Below, piece after piece: positions 56,757-64,000 of a stretch of DNA of 64,000 nucleotides; positions within the stretch are counted from its first letter, which is position 1, and every line of letters begins with the position of its first letter. The notes below the pieces were generated by a model, which searched no databases, was not told the DNA's origin, and worked only from the letters and a program-made list of their open reading frames with translations. Location of the stretch: assembly GCF_029981845.1 (NCBI RefSeq), contig NZ_CP104164.1:682001-746000 (forward strand), given 5' to 3'. This DNA comes from Candidatus Bandiella numerosa. Lineage in GTDB: Bacteria; Pseudomonadota; Alphaproteobacteria; Rickettsiales; Midichloriaceae. The translations under genes and the position numbers were made by a program.

Positions 56757-57755
56757 ATGTTCGCAAATATTGTTGAAATATTAGGTATAGTCTTGCCAAT
56801 CGCCTTAAAAATTTTACTTTTAGTTGTTCCGCTTTTGCTATCAGTTGCATATCTAACATTAGCTGAGAGAAAAATTATTGGATGGATGCAATTAAGAAAA
56901 GGTCCAAATAGAACAGGTTTTCTTGGCTTATTGCAGCCTATTGCTGATGCACTTAAGTTAATTTTTAAAGAGCCTATTATACCTAGGGGAGCTGATAAAT
57001 TTTTATTTTTACTTGCACCAATTATTACATTTTCATTAGCTATGATAGGTTGGGCAGCGATCCCTATTGATAATTTTGTTATAGCTAATCTTAATGTTGG
57101 GGTTATGTATGTACTCGCAATATCATCACTTGGTGTTTACGGAATTATCATAGCTGGGTGGGCCAGTAATTCAAAATATGCATTTTTAGGAGCTATTAGA
57201 TCTGCTGCACAAATGGTATCTTATGAAGTTGCAATTGGACTTTGTATAATTTGTGTTTTACTTACAACAGGAACATTAAATTTAACTGAAATTGTTAATG
57301 CTCAAAAAGAGATGCCATTTTATATGGATTTGTTGCTTTTTCCTATGTTTGTAGTTTTTTTTATTTCTATTTTAGCAGAGACTAATAGACACCCTTTTGA
57401 TTTGCCGGAAGCAGAATCAGAATTGGTGGCAGGTTACAATGTGGAGTATTCATCTATGCCATTTGCATTATTCTTTCTTGGAGAATATGCAAATATGATT
57501 TTGATGAGCTCTTTTACTGTATTATTGTTTATGGGTGGTTGGTTACCTCCATTTAAATTAGAATTTTTAAATTTTATTCCTGGATTTATCTGGTTTATTT
57601 TAAAAATTATGTTTTGCTTATTTATTTTTATTTGGGTCAGGGCATCAGTTCCAAGGTTTAGATATGACCAGTTGATGAGATTGGGTTGGAAAGTCTTTTT
57701 ACCATTTACTTTAATTTGGGTCATTTTAATTGCCTCTATAGTTGTTTATACGTAA
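56757..57755 (+). CDS. nuoH: NADH-quinone oxidoreductase subunit H
   Basis: Membrane subunit of complex I at the quinone site. 332 residues with eight spans: AERKIIGWMQLRKGPNRTG near 36-54, SAAQMVSYEVAIG near 147-159 and the quinone-loop ETNRHPFDLPEAESELVAGYN near 208-228. Complete. No other nuo gene lies in the window: nuoG/nuoI neighbours are replaced by lpxK before and a Sua5/YrdC gene after. Confidence 0.97.
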   Translation: MFANIVEILGIVLPIALKILLLVVPLLLSVAYLTLAERKIIGWMQLRKGPNRTGFLGLLQPIADALKLIFKEPIIPRGADKFLFLLAPIITFSLAMIGWAAIPIDNFVIANLNVGVMYVLAISSLGVYGIIIAGWASNSKYAFLGAIRSAAQMVSYEVAIGLCIICVLLTTGTLNLTEIVNAQKEMPFYMDLLLFPMFVVFFISILAETNRHPFDLPEAESELVAGYNVEYSSMPFALFFLGEYANMILMSSFTVLLFMGGWLPPFKLEFLNFIPGFIWFILKIMFCLFIFIWVRASVPRFRYDQLMRLGWKVFLPFTLIWVILIASIVVYT

Positions 57756-57764
57756 GTGGATTTT

Positions 57765-58391
57765 ATGAAAAGGGCGGCTATACTATTACAAGATAATTTA
57801 GAAAAAATTGTGGAGGCTTTTTCTAAAGGTGAAGTTGCTTGCATACCAACTGACACAATATATGCAATGTCGTGTGATGCAATGAATGTGGATGCAATTG
57901 AAAGAATTTATCAAATTAAAAAAAGAGATTTGAATAAAACGCTACCAGTCTTTGTTGCAGATATTGAAATGGCCAAAGAATATGTTAAATTTTTCTCCAA
58001 GGAATTAGCATTTGCAGAAGTTTTCTGGCCTGGAGCCTTGACTTTCGTTTCTGAGGTAAATAATCAAAAAATTCCAAAAATCCTAATTAACAAAAATAAA
58101 ATTGCTATTAGGGTGCCAAAATGTAAATTAATACAAAATATTTGTAAAAGCCTTAATAAGCCTATTATAGCAACAAGTGCAAATATATCAGCTCAATCAA
58201 GTATTATTTGTGTAGACGAGATAATAAAAAATTTTCACCATAAAGTTGATTGTATATTAGAAGATTTTAATATGAATAAAAAAAATGATTTAACTCCATC
58301 AACCATAATAGAGTTTATTAATGAAGATAAATTTAAAATTATAAGAATTGGAAAAATCTCAGAGGATGAGCTTAATAAGGTTATTAATTAG
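57765..58391 (+). CDS. tsaC: Sua5/YciO/YrdC-type L-threonylcarbamoyladenylate synthase
   Basis: Makes threonylcarbamoyl-AMP for t6A37 in ANN-decoding tRNAs. About 208 residues: FSKGEVACIPTDTIYAMS (about 20-37) with the catalytic KxR region KKRDLNKTLPVFVAD near 54-68, and TSANIS near 144-149. The Sua5 C-terminal domain is absent, so it is the short TsaC form. ATG 57765 has AGTGGA just upstream; a GTG three codons earlier abuts the nuoH stop and is possible too. Symbol by family. Confidence 0.9.
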   Translation: MKRAAILLQDNLEKIVEAFSKGEVACIPTDTIYAMSCDAMNVDAIERIYQIKKRDLNKTLPVFVADIEMAKEYVKFFSKELAFAEVFWPGALTFVSEVNNQKIPKILINKNKIAIRVPKCKLIQNICKSLNKPIIATSANISAQSSIICVDEIIKNFHHKVDCILEDFNMNKKNDLTPSTIIEFINEDKFKIIRIGKISEDELNKVIN

Positions 58392-58719
58392 AATTAAGTG
58401 GCATATATTTGGTTTTATTTCACTTGTGGATATGATAAATACCCAGTTCCTTTAGACAGGGCAGGTACTTTAATATTTTTCTTTTTACTATTTTTTACTT
58501 CGATATTTATTACTTTTTATATCAAAATTTATCCTTTCCTTCCTATCTAGTTTTAGCACAGCCTCTGCTTTTATTGCATTTATCTTTTTTTGACTATGAT
58601 GTTTTTTATGTGTGTAACAATATTCGTGATAACACATTGCGTTTATAAAAAATAATGCTATAATCTCACCGTATACTTTTTTTAAAGTGGCATTTGTTGC
58701 AATCTAGGTGTAATTAACG
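58392..58719. other. Intergenic region with weak terminator and promoter candidates
   Basis: 328 bp. Imperfect arms AGTTCCT (58445-58451) and AGGTACT (58463-58469) followed by a T-rich stretch could end the tsaC transcript; a promoter candidate is listed next. I see no RNA gene. Confidence 0.4.
58637..58664 (+). promoter_or_regulatory. Putative promoter of the hypothetical/DUF2335 pair
   Basis: TTGCGT (58637-58642) and TATAAT (58659-58664), 16 bp apart, 55 bp before the next ATG. The consensus -10 stands out in the region. Confidence 0.45.
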
Positions 58720-58950
58720 ATGTATAAAACAGGGAAATTCAATTTTTTAGAAAATTTTATAAAGGGTATTAGCTCTTTTGGTAATTTTTATTATGGTGCT
58801 GTAAGGAAATTTCATTCAAATAGGCATGGTAATCTAGATGATAATTTTAATGATGTCACATTTATTATTAGTAAAAATTTTAATAAAATGAAAGAGCATA
58901 AAAATGAGGAAAAAAAACGTAAATTTCGAAATCAATACAAAAAGAAATAA
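58720..58950 (+). CDS. Hypothetical basic protein upstream of DUF2335 gene
   Basis: 76 residues, strongly basic at the end (KEHKNEEKKRKFRNQYKKK). No span, signal or known domain. AGGTG lies about 9 bp before the ATG. Its 3' end overlaps the DUF2335 gene by 47 bp in another frame, which suggests coupling. I do not recognise it; coding status rests on context. Confidence 0.45.
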   Translation: MYKTGKFNFLENFIKGISSFGNFYYGAVRKFHSNRHGNLDDNFNDVTFIISKNFNKMKEHKNEEKKRKFRNQYKKK

Positions 58951-59314
58951 AATAACAAACAATAATAGGTACGCTCACAAAAATACCAATAACTATAATA
59001 ATAAATTTCCATCACCGGCAATTTTAGAGAGCTATGAAGAAATTTATCCAGGGTTCACCAAGGAACTAATGGAGTTAACAAAAATGGAGCAGGGACAAAA
59101 AGTTCAAAATCATGAAAATTGGGTGAAATCAATAAATGCAACATTAAGATTTGGTCAATTTTTAAGTTTTGTATTTAGCGTTATTGTGCTATATGTGTCT
59201 CTCAATTCATTTAATAATGGATCTGTTAAAACTGGGGCAATAATATTTATTACATGGTTTGTTTTTCTTCTTATAGTAAATATTAAATCAAATAAATTAA
59301 CTGAAAAGTTATAG
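58904..59314 (+). CDS. DUF2335 family membrane protein
   Basis: 136 residues. Central FPSPAILESYEEIYPG near 34-49 with GFTKELMELTKMEQGQKVQ is the DUF2335 signature, followed by two spans (about 84-104 and 110-130). The family is found in varied bacteria, including phage and mobile regions, and is of unknown function. The N-terminus is Asn/Lys-rich and of low complexity; the true start might be one of the downstream codons, so the overlap with the previous gene could be shorter. Confidence 0.7.
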   Translation: MRKKNVNFEINTKRNKITNNNRYAHKNTNNYNNKFPSPAILESYEEIYPGFTKELMELTKMEQGQKVQNHENWVKSINATLRFGQFLSFVFSVIVLYVSLNSFNNGSVKTGAIIFITWFVFLLIVNIKSNKLTEKL

Positions 59315-59568
59315 TGAGTTTTCAATCCTGATAGGGTGGAAGAGTTATGATTTGCCACATATCTATCTATGAATTATAAGTGGTTTTGGTGATGCTGACT
59401 AGCTTGTAAATTTAGCCTATTGGTTAGGTTAACTATTAATGCGACTTAATGATAAAATAGCATAGATTTATGGTATTATAATCACTGTTCACATTAAAAT
59501 GAAAATTGATAATTGTCAAAAAATGTTAAATAGTGTATGGTTTGGAAAAAATAAAATAAATATTTTAG
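59315..59568. other. Spacer before aspS with no supported feature
   Basis: 254 bp. TATTATAAT near 59474-59483 is promoter-like but lacks a clear -35. No RNA gene seen. Confidence 0.35.
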
Positions 59569-61386
59569 GTGCATAAGTTTAGGACACATAGGTGTGGTGA
59601 TTTAAGTTTTAATGACATTGGCAAGTTAGTGAAGGTTTCTGGGTGGATACACAGAAAAAGAGATCATGGTGGGGTATATTTTATCGATTTGAGAGATCAT
59701 TTTGGTATTGTTCAATTGGTTACTTCAGATCAAGATAACAGGATTCACACTATACCAAAAGAAGATTTTGACAAATTAACATCGCTAAGCTATGAGAGTG
59801 TAATAACAGTCGAGGGTAGGGTTGTTAAAAGGTCAGATGATACGATTAACAACGAAATGGCAACTGGTGAAGTTGAAATTGTTATTGAGAAATATATTGT
59901 TGAATCTGAGGCAGAGATATTGCCGATCAATGTAAATTCTACTCAACCTTTTCCAGAAGATTTAAGATTGAAGTATCGTTTCCTTGATCTAAGAAAAGAT
60001 AAGATGCACCATAACGTTAAATTAAGAAGTGATGTTATAAAATTTTTGCGAAATGAGATGTGGAAGCAAGGTTTTTCTGAGTATCAAACCCCAATTTTAA
60101 CAGCAAGTTCTCCAGAGGGAGCTAGGGATTTTTTGGTACCGAGTAGGTTAAATCCTGGGAATTTTTATGCTCTTCCGCAAGCCCCACAGCAGTTTAAGCA
60201 ATTATATATGATTTCTGGATTTGATAGGTATTTTCAAATTGCACCATGCTTTAGAGATGAGGATGCAAGGGCTGATAGGGCACCTGGAGAGTTTTATCAA
60301 CTTGATATTGAGATGTCGTTTGTGACACAGGAAGATATATTTGCTACACTAGAGATCATATTGTCAAACACTTTCAAAAATTTTTCTAATTGGAATATTT
60401 CCAGTTCTCCATTCAAAAGAATATCGTATGATGAGTCAATTTTAAAATATGGTACTGATAAACCTGATTTAAGAAATCCCATAGTAATAGCCGATGTTAC
60501 AGATGTTTTTAAAGGATCAGATTTTAGCATATTTAATAATGCGATTGAAAAGGGTAGTGTAATAAGAGCAATTCCAATTCATAAGTGTGGAGATTTGAGT
60601 AGGGGTTTTTATGATAAGATGATTGCCTATGCTCAATCTGATTTAAAAGCAAAAGGATTGGCTTATATTATAGTTGATGAGAGCGGAAACGGCAAAGGGC
60701 CAATAGCAAAATTTTTGAATGATGAAAAATTTGTAGAGCTTAAGAAGATTTGCAATTTAAACCCTGGTGCTTCAGTCTTTTTTGCCTGTGATGTTGAAAA
60801 AATTGCTGCGTCAAATGCTGGTAAAATTAGAAATAAGCTTGGACATGATTTAGGGTTAATTAAAGAAAATGAATTTAATTTTTGCTGGATAGTTGATTAC
60901 CCGTTTTACGAATGGAGTGAAGATGAAAAGAAATTAGACTTCTTCCATAATCCATTCTCTATGCCTCAGGGTGGTTTAGATGTTTTAAATAAAGCAAGTA
61001 CAATAGAGGAAAAATTGAGCATTAAAGCATATCAATATGACATAATCTGTAATGGTATTGAACTTTCAAGTGGTGCTATAAGAAATCATCAATTACCAAT
61101 AATGTATAAAGCATTTGAAAATACTGGGTATAGTGTTGAGCAGGTTGATAAGTCATTTCCAGCAATGGTAAAGGCTTTGAAATATGGTGCACCACCTCAT
61201 GGAGGTATTGCCCCAGGAGTTGATAGGATGATAATGTTGCTTGCTAATGAACCAAATATTAGGGAAGTTATTGCATTTCCACTTAATCAAAATGCACAAG
61301 ATTTGTTGATGGGTGCTCCATCTGAAGTTGATAAAAAATTACTATCAGAGTTAGGGCTATCGATTGCAAAAAAGGTAAAACAATAA
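59569..61386 (+). CDS. aspS: Aspartyl-tRNA synthetase
   Basis: Charges tRNA-Asp, and probably tRNA-Asn if the enzyme is non-discriminating (GatCAB dependent), as usual in alphaproteobacteria. 605 residues: OB-fold anticodon domain (1-110), class II core with motif 2 FRDEDARADRAPGEFYQLD near 225-243, the bacterial insertion domain (about 285-420), and motif 3 GGIAPGVDRMIML near 544-556. GTG start is forced by a TAG in frame directly before it. Followed 13 bp later by acpS. Confidence 0.97.
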   Translation: MHKFRTHRCGDLSFNDIGKLVKVSGWIHRKRDHGGVYFIDLRDHFGIVQLVTSDQDNRIHTIPKEDFDKLTSLSYESVITVEGRVVKRSDDTINNEMATGEVEIVIEKYIVESEAEILPINVNSTQPFPEDLRLKYRFLDLRKDKMHHNVKLRSDVIKFLRNEMWKQGFSEYQTPILTASSPEGARDFLVPSRLNPGNFYALPQAPQQFKQLYMISGFDRYFQIAPCFRDEDARADRAPGEFYQLDIEMSFVTQEDIFATLEIILSNTFKNFSNWNISSSPFKRISYDESILKYGTDKPDLRNPIVIADVTDVFKGSDFSIFNNAIEKGSVIRAIPIHKCGDLSRGFYDKMIAYAQSDLKAKGLAYIIVDESGNGKGPIAKFLNDEKFVELKKICNLNPGASVFFACDVEKIAASNAGKIRNKLGHDLGLIKENEFNFCWIVDYPFYEWSEDEKKLDFFHNPFSMPQGGLDVLNKASTIEEKLSIKAYQYDIICNGIELSSGAIRNHQLPIMYKAFENTGYSVEQVDKSFPAMVKALKYGAPPHGGIAPGVDRMIMLLANEPNIREVIAFPLNQNAQDLLMGAPSEVDKKLLSELGLSIAKKVKQ

Positions 61387-61399
61387 AGCTAATTATTTA

Positions 61400-61768
61400 A
61401 TGATTTTTGGTATTGGTTGCGATATAGTGGATATTGAAAGGGTTCAATCCACTTTAGATAAATTTAAGCATAAATTTTTAAATAGGGTATTTACAGAGCA
61501 AGAAATAAGATTAAGCAGATCAGTAAATAACGTTTTTTATTATGCCAAAAGATTTTCAGCTAAAGAGGCATATGCAAAGGCAGCTGGATGTGGAATAGGA
61601 AAAAAAATTAATTTTCAAGATATTGAAATATTAAATGATGAAAGTGGTGCTCCTTATTTTAGTAAACACCCGTTGCAAAAAAAAAATATCAGGGCTTTTT
61701 TATCAATTTCTGATGAAATTAAATATGCCATATCTTATGTAGTATTAGAGAAAAATGAGAAAAATTAA
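61400..61768 (+). CDS. acpS: Holo-[acyl-carrier-protein] synthase
   Basis: Transfers 4'-phosphopantetheine from CoA to acyl carrier protein. 122 residues: GIGCDIVDIERV near 4-15 with the Mg-binding Asp, and the second signature FSAKEAYAKAAGCGIG near 53-68. Normal length. Usually next to lepB-rnc in alphaproteobacteria, but here behind aspS and before a response regulator. Confidence 0.96.
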   Translation: MIFGIGCDIVDIERVQSTLDKFKHKFLNRVFTEQEIRLSRSVNNVFYYAKRFSAKEAYAKAAGCGIGKKINFQDIEILNDESGAPYFSKHPLQKKNIRAFLSISDEIKYAISYVVLEKNEKN

Positions 61769-61830
61769 TCATAAATTATAATCTTCTTGCTTTAAAGATA
61801 AGATATAGCTAAAATCCCCCAATTAAATAT

Positions 61831-62274
61831 ATGGATTTCCTAAAGCAATCAATGGTTATAGAGGTTGTGAAACAAGATGGGCAAATCAATATCCTAGTGG
61901 TAGAAGATAATAATTATATAAGAAATTTGACTATTTCATTACTGGAAATGCAACATTATAATGTTATATCAGCTTCAAATGCTTTTGATGCTATGGATTT
62001 AGCTATGTATTATAGTGCTAAATTTTTAGATTTAATTATAGTTGATTATCAGTTACCTGATTTTGATGGTATTGATTTTATAAAAAAACTAAAACTAAAA
62101 AAAGATTTTCAAGCTGTGCCTACTATATTGTTATCACAATATAGTAGTGAATTTTTAATTAATAATTGTATCGACAAAGACATCTTTCAAATGTTTCACC
62201 GTGTTATTTTAAAAACTGACATATATAGATTTTTAGTTCAAGAAGTAAAATTTTTGCTAAATAGCAACAAATAA
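61831..62274 (+). CDS. Receiver-only response regulator (CheY-like)
   Basis: 147 residues with one receiver domain and no output domain. ILVVEDNNYIR (21-31) holds the acidic pocket (E25, D26), VDYQLPDFDG (71-80) the phosphoacceptor D72, then LLSQYSS with Ser in the switch-Thr place, and a Lys in VILKTD. Likely phosphorylated by a separate histidine kinase, not in the window. An alternative start is ATG 61852. Receiver-only proteins may pass phosphate on or act on a motor or kinase; which is not known. Confidence 0.85.
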   Translation: MDFLKQSMVIEVVKQDGQINILVVEDNNYIRNLTISLLEMQHYNVISASNAFDAMDLAMYYSAKFLDLIIVDYQLPDFDGIDFIKKLKLKKDFQAVPTILLSQYSSEFLINNCIDKDIFQMFHRVILKTDIYRFLVQEVKFLLNSNK

Positions 62275-62293
62275 ATTCCCTAAATAAAATTAC

Positions 62294-62905
62294 CTATTTA
62301 ACAGCAAAATCAAAGTATTCATTTTTAAATGATTCGTCGATCAGTGTAAAATGCCACCATTCCTTCCATAAATTCTGAAACCCATATTTTTCCATTATTG
62401 ACTTAAGCAGTAACCTATTTTTTTTAGCCTCACTTGATATATCAGCATTTGCAGTATTAAAAGTTTTATCAAAAAAGTCAAAAATAGTGCCCATCTCCAA
62501 TTCATTAGTAGTATTTTTTTCAACTATCGTCAAATCAACGGTGCTTCCTCTAGAATGTGTTGAAAGGGTATCTGATATGTAATTACCAATTGTTTTAGAG
62601 CGATGGATATTTGGGTAATACATTTTTTTAATATCTGGATTATTCTCCTCAGAATTAGCCCAATCTATAAAACTCTTTGCAGACATTTTGGGTCTATAAG
62701 CATCAAAGACTTTCAAATTCAAGCCATATTGATTAAGCTCCGAGTTAATTTGTTTAAGAATGTTTGCAGCTTTTAATGTGATAATGCAGACTTCTTTTTC
62801 ATATCCAATAACGACTTTACCAGTGAAATTATTGGTCGTAGCATACCTGATATCGGTAATTATCTCAGGTGCAATATCATTTAGGTATACGAAATCCTTA
62901 TGCAT
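62294..62905 (-). CDS. D-alanyl-D-alanine dipeptidase (VanX/DdpX, M15D)
   Basis: Zinc dipeptidase hydrolysing free D-Ala-D-Ala. 203 residues: DAYRPKMSAKSF near 69-80 (with the substrate-binding Arg), the zinc site THSRGSTVDLT near 112-122 (H and D ligands), and KEWWHFTL near 180-187 (catalytic Glu and third ligand His). No signal peptide, so cytoplasmic. Without other vancomycin-resistance genes nearby, a role in recycling wall D-Ala-D-Ala for use of D-Ala as a nutrient or amino donor is the likelier one. Divergent from the portal gene. Confidence 0.9.
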   Translation of the reverse strand: MHKDFVYLNDIAPEIITDIRYATTNNFTGKVVIGYEKEVCIITLKAANILKQINSELNQYGLNLKVFDAYRPKMSAKSFIDWANSEENNPDIKKMYYPNIHRSKTIGNYISDTLSTHSRGSTVDLTIVEKNTTNELEMGTIFDFFDKTFNTANADISSEAKKNRLLLKSIMEKYGFQNLWKEWWHFTLIDESFKNEYFDFAVK

Positions 62906-62998
62906 AAAACTTAATTTTATTATCTATGATACTTCCTAGCTCAATAAAAGCAAGTAGTATGAAAAATATAAGGTCAAATAATTGTAGCCATATTGAAT

Positions 62999-64000
62999 AT
63001 GAAGTTTTCAAAAATTATTAAATCTGTGATGAATTTCGATAAATCCAAAAATAAAAAAAGTCTTGTGGGGAATTTGAAAAGTTACCCATCTCAATTGAAT
63101 TCTTATTTTTACAATATTGGTAAACCAGTTTGGATGGAAAGGAACTATCAGCAATTTGCGCAAGAAGCTTATACAAAAAATGTTGTGGCCTATAGAGCCA
63201 TCAATATGATTGCAGGGGCGGCTGCCTCAATTGGATTAAAGGTGTTTGATTATAAGGGGCATCCGATTGAAAATCACCCAATTATTGAGCTTTTATATAA
63301 ACCAAATCCGCATCAAAATAAGAGTGAATTTCTGGAAAGCGTGTATTTGTATAGATTGATAAGTGGAAATGCTTATGTCTTTTCAGCATCTGATACAAAT
63401 AAATTACCCAAAGAAATTTACAGCCTTAGACCGGATAGGGTGAATGTAATTGCAGGGGATAATTTTTTGCCTATAGGATATCAGTATAAAGTTGATAAAA
63501 GAGAACAAGTTTTTCCTGTTGATCAAATTCATGGATTATCCAGGGTTTTGCATATTAAAAATAGCAATCCAATCTCTGATTGGTATGGGCTTTCTGCAAT
63601 TGAAGCTGCCGCTTATAGTATTGATCAGCATAACAATGCAGCAGCTTGGAATCAAGCGCTACTACAAAATGGGGCAAGACCAAGTGGTGCGATTATTGTA
63701 AAAGGTGCTGATGGCAGGCCATCTGAATTATCTGATGAGCAATTTGGAAGGCTGAAAGAGATGATAGCGGAGGATTTTACAGGTTCAGTTAATGCAGGAA
63801 GACCGATGATTTTGGAGGGTGGTTTGGACTGGAAGGAGATAAGTTTGTCCCCAAAAGATATGGATTTTATTGAAGGAAAACACAGTGCCGCACGAGACAT
63901 TGCCCTTGCATTCGGCGTTCCGCCACAATTGCTTGGAATTCCTGGGGACAATACCTATAGCAATTTGGCTGAAGCAAGGGTGGCCATTTGGGAACAAACG
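62999..64000 (+). CDS. HK97-type portal protein, gene-transfer-agent like (runs off the window)
   Basis: 334 codons open from ATG 62999 to the window end. It reads as an HK97-family portal, the ring through which DNA enters and leaves the capsid. Near the end, RPSGAIIVKGADG, NAGRPMILEGGLDWKE and ALAFGVPPQLLGIPGDNTYSN match the Rhodobacter gene-transfer-agent portal (g3) more closely than ordinary phage portals, as I recall that sequence. Most of the protein is present and undisturbed. Neighbouring upstream genes are chromosomal, with no terminase or integrase, fitting a dispersed gene-transfer-agent locus; genes after 64000 are unseen. Confidence 0.88.
   Translation, partial: MKFSKIIKSVMNFDKSKNKKSLVGNLKSYPSQLNSYFYNIGKPVWMERNYQQFAQEAYTKNVVAYRAINMIAGAAASIGLKVFDYKGHPIENHPIIELLYKPNPHQNKSEFLESVYLYRLISGNAYVFSASDTNKLPKEIYSLRPDRVNVIAGDNFLPIGYQYKVDKREQVFPVDQIHGLSRVLHIKNSNPISDWYGLSAIEAAAYSIDQHNNAAAWNQALLQNGARPSGAIIVKGADGRPSELSDEQFGRLKEMIAEDFTGSVNAGRPMILEGGLDWKEISLSPKDMDFIEGKHSAARDIALAFGVPPQLLGIPGDNTYSNLAEARVAIWEQT

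Overview
The window comes from a strongly AT-rich alphaproteobacterial genome, and the gene content points to an obligately intracellular member of the Rickettsiales. The main reasons are a Rickettsiales-type VirB (rvh-like) type IV secretion system with a run of very large VirB6 paralogues and a separate virB8-virB9 pair, a ProP-like MFS protein fused to a (p)ppGpp-hydrolase domain, a capsid-portal gene of the gene-transfer-agent type, and several genes in visible decay. LpxK, a phosphoethanolamine transferase, Ddl, a DD-carboxypeptidase and a VanX-like dipeptidase imply an envelope with both lipid A and peptidoglycan. I cannot assign family or genus from this sequence alone. I found no rRNA, tRNA, CRISPR array or intact insertion sequence.

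Layout. 1-1.8 kb: TAXI solute-binding protein and tmk, on the minus strand. 1.9-13.7 kb: virB3-virB4-virB6-virB6-virB6; the last virB6 carries a long coiled-coil tail interrupted by one in-frame TAA. 13.8-23.1 kb: hflK, hflC, ddl, an A24 prepilin-peptidase-like protein whose catalytic aspartates look lost, virB8, virB9, ftsK and a phosphoethanolamine transferase. 23.3-25.2 kb: a dicarboxylate/amino-acid symporter lacking a normal start codon, and a GNAT acetyltransferase pseudogene. 25.2-34.9 kb: obgE, an IalB-like protein, a D-Ala-D-Ala carboxypeptidase, a Dam-type methylase, rmuC, uvrD/pcrA and uppS-cdsA-dxr. 34.9-43.1 kb: a frameshifted glycosyltransferase, a second symporter, an EamA-transporter remnant, an SDR-DoxX fusion with a DUF2269 partner, a BaiN-type flavoprotein, a SET-domain protein and an NTF2-like protein.

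43.5-47.6 kb (minus strand): rplS, trmD, rpsP (no rimM), comEC and a small conserved-looking basic protein with a palindromic promoter. 47.7-51.3 kb: the MFS-(p)ppGpp hydrolase fusion and a tandem MFS copy broken by one inserted base. 51.4-58.4 kb: a uracil-DNA glycosylase on the minus strand, then the rpmH-rnpA-yidD-yidC-mnmA-lpxK run, nuoH and a Sua5/YrdC protein. 58.7-64 kb: an overlapping hypothetical/DUF2335 pair, aspS, acpS, a receiver-only response regulator, a VanX-like dipeptidase (minus) and a gene-transfer-agent-type portal protein that runs off the window.

Together these supply a host-directed secretion machine (VirB), envelope synthesis and remodelling (Ddl, DacC, VanX, UppS, LpxK, PEtN transferase, YidC/YidD), import from the host (TAXI, two DAACS symporters, MHS-type MFS) and core translation. 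The most unusual items are the SET-domain protein (candidate effector), the transporter-alarmone hydrolase fusion with its decaying tandem copy, the split coiled-coil VirB6 and the catalytically degenerate prepilin peptidase beside virB8-virB9.
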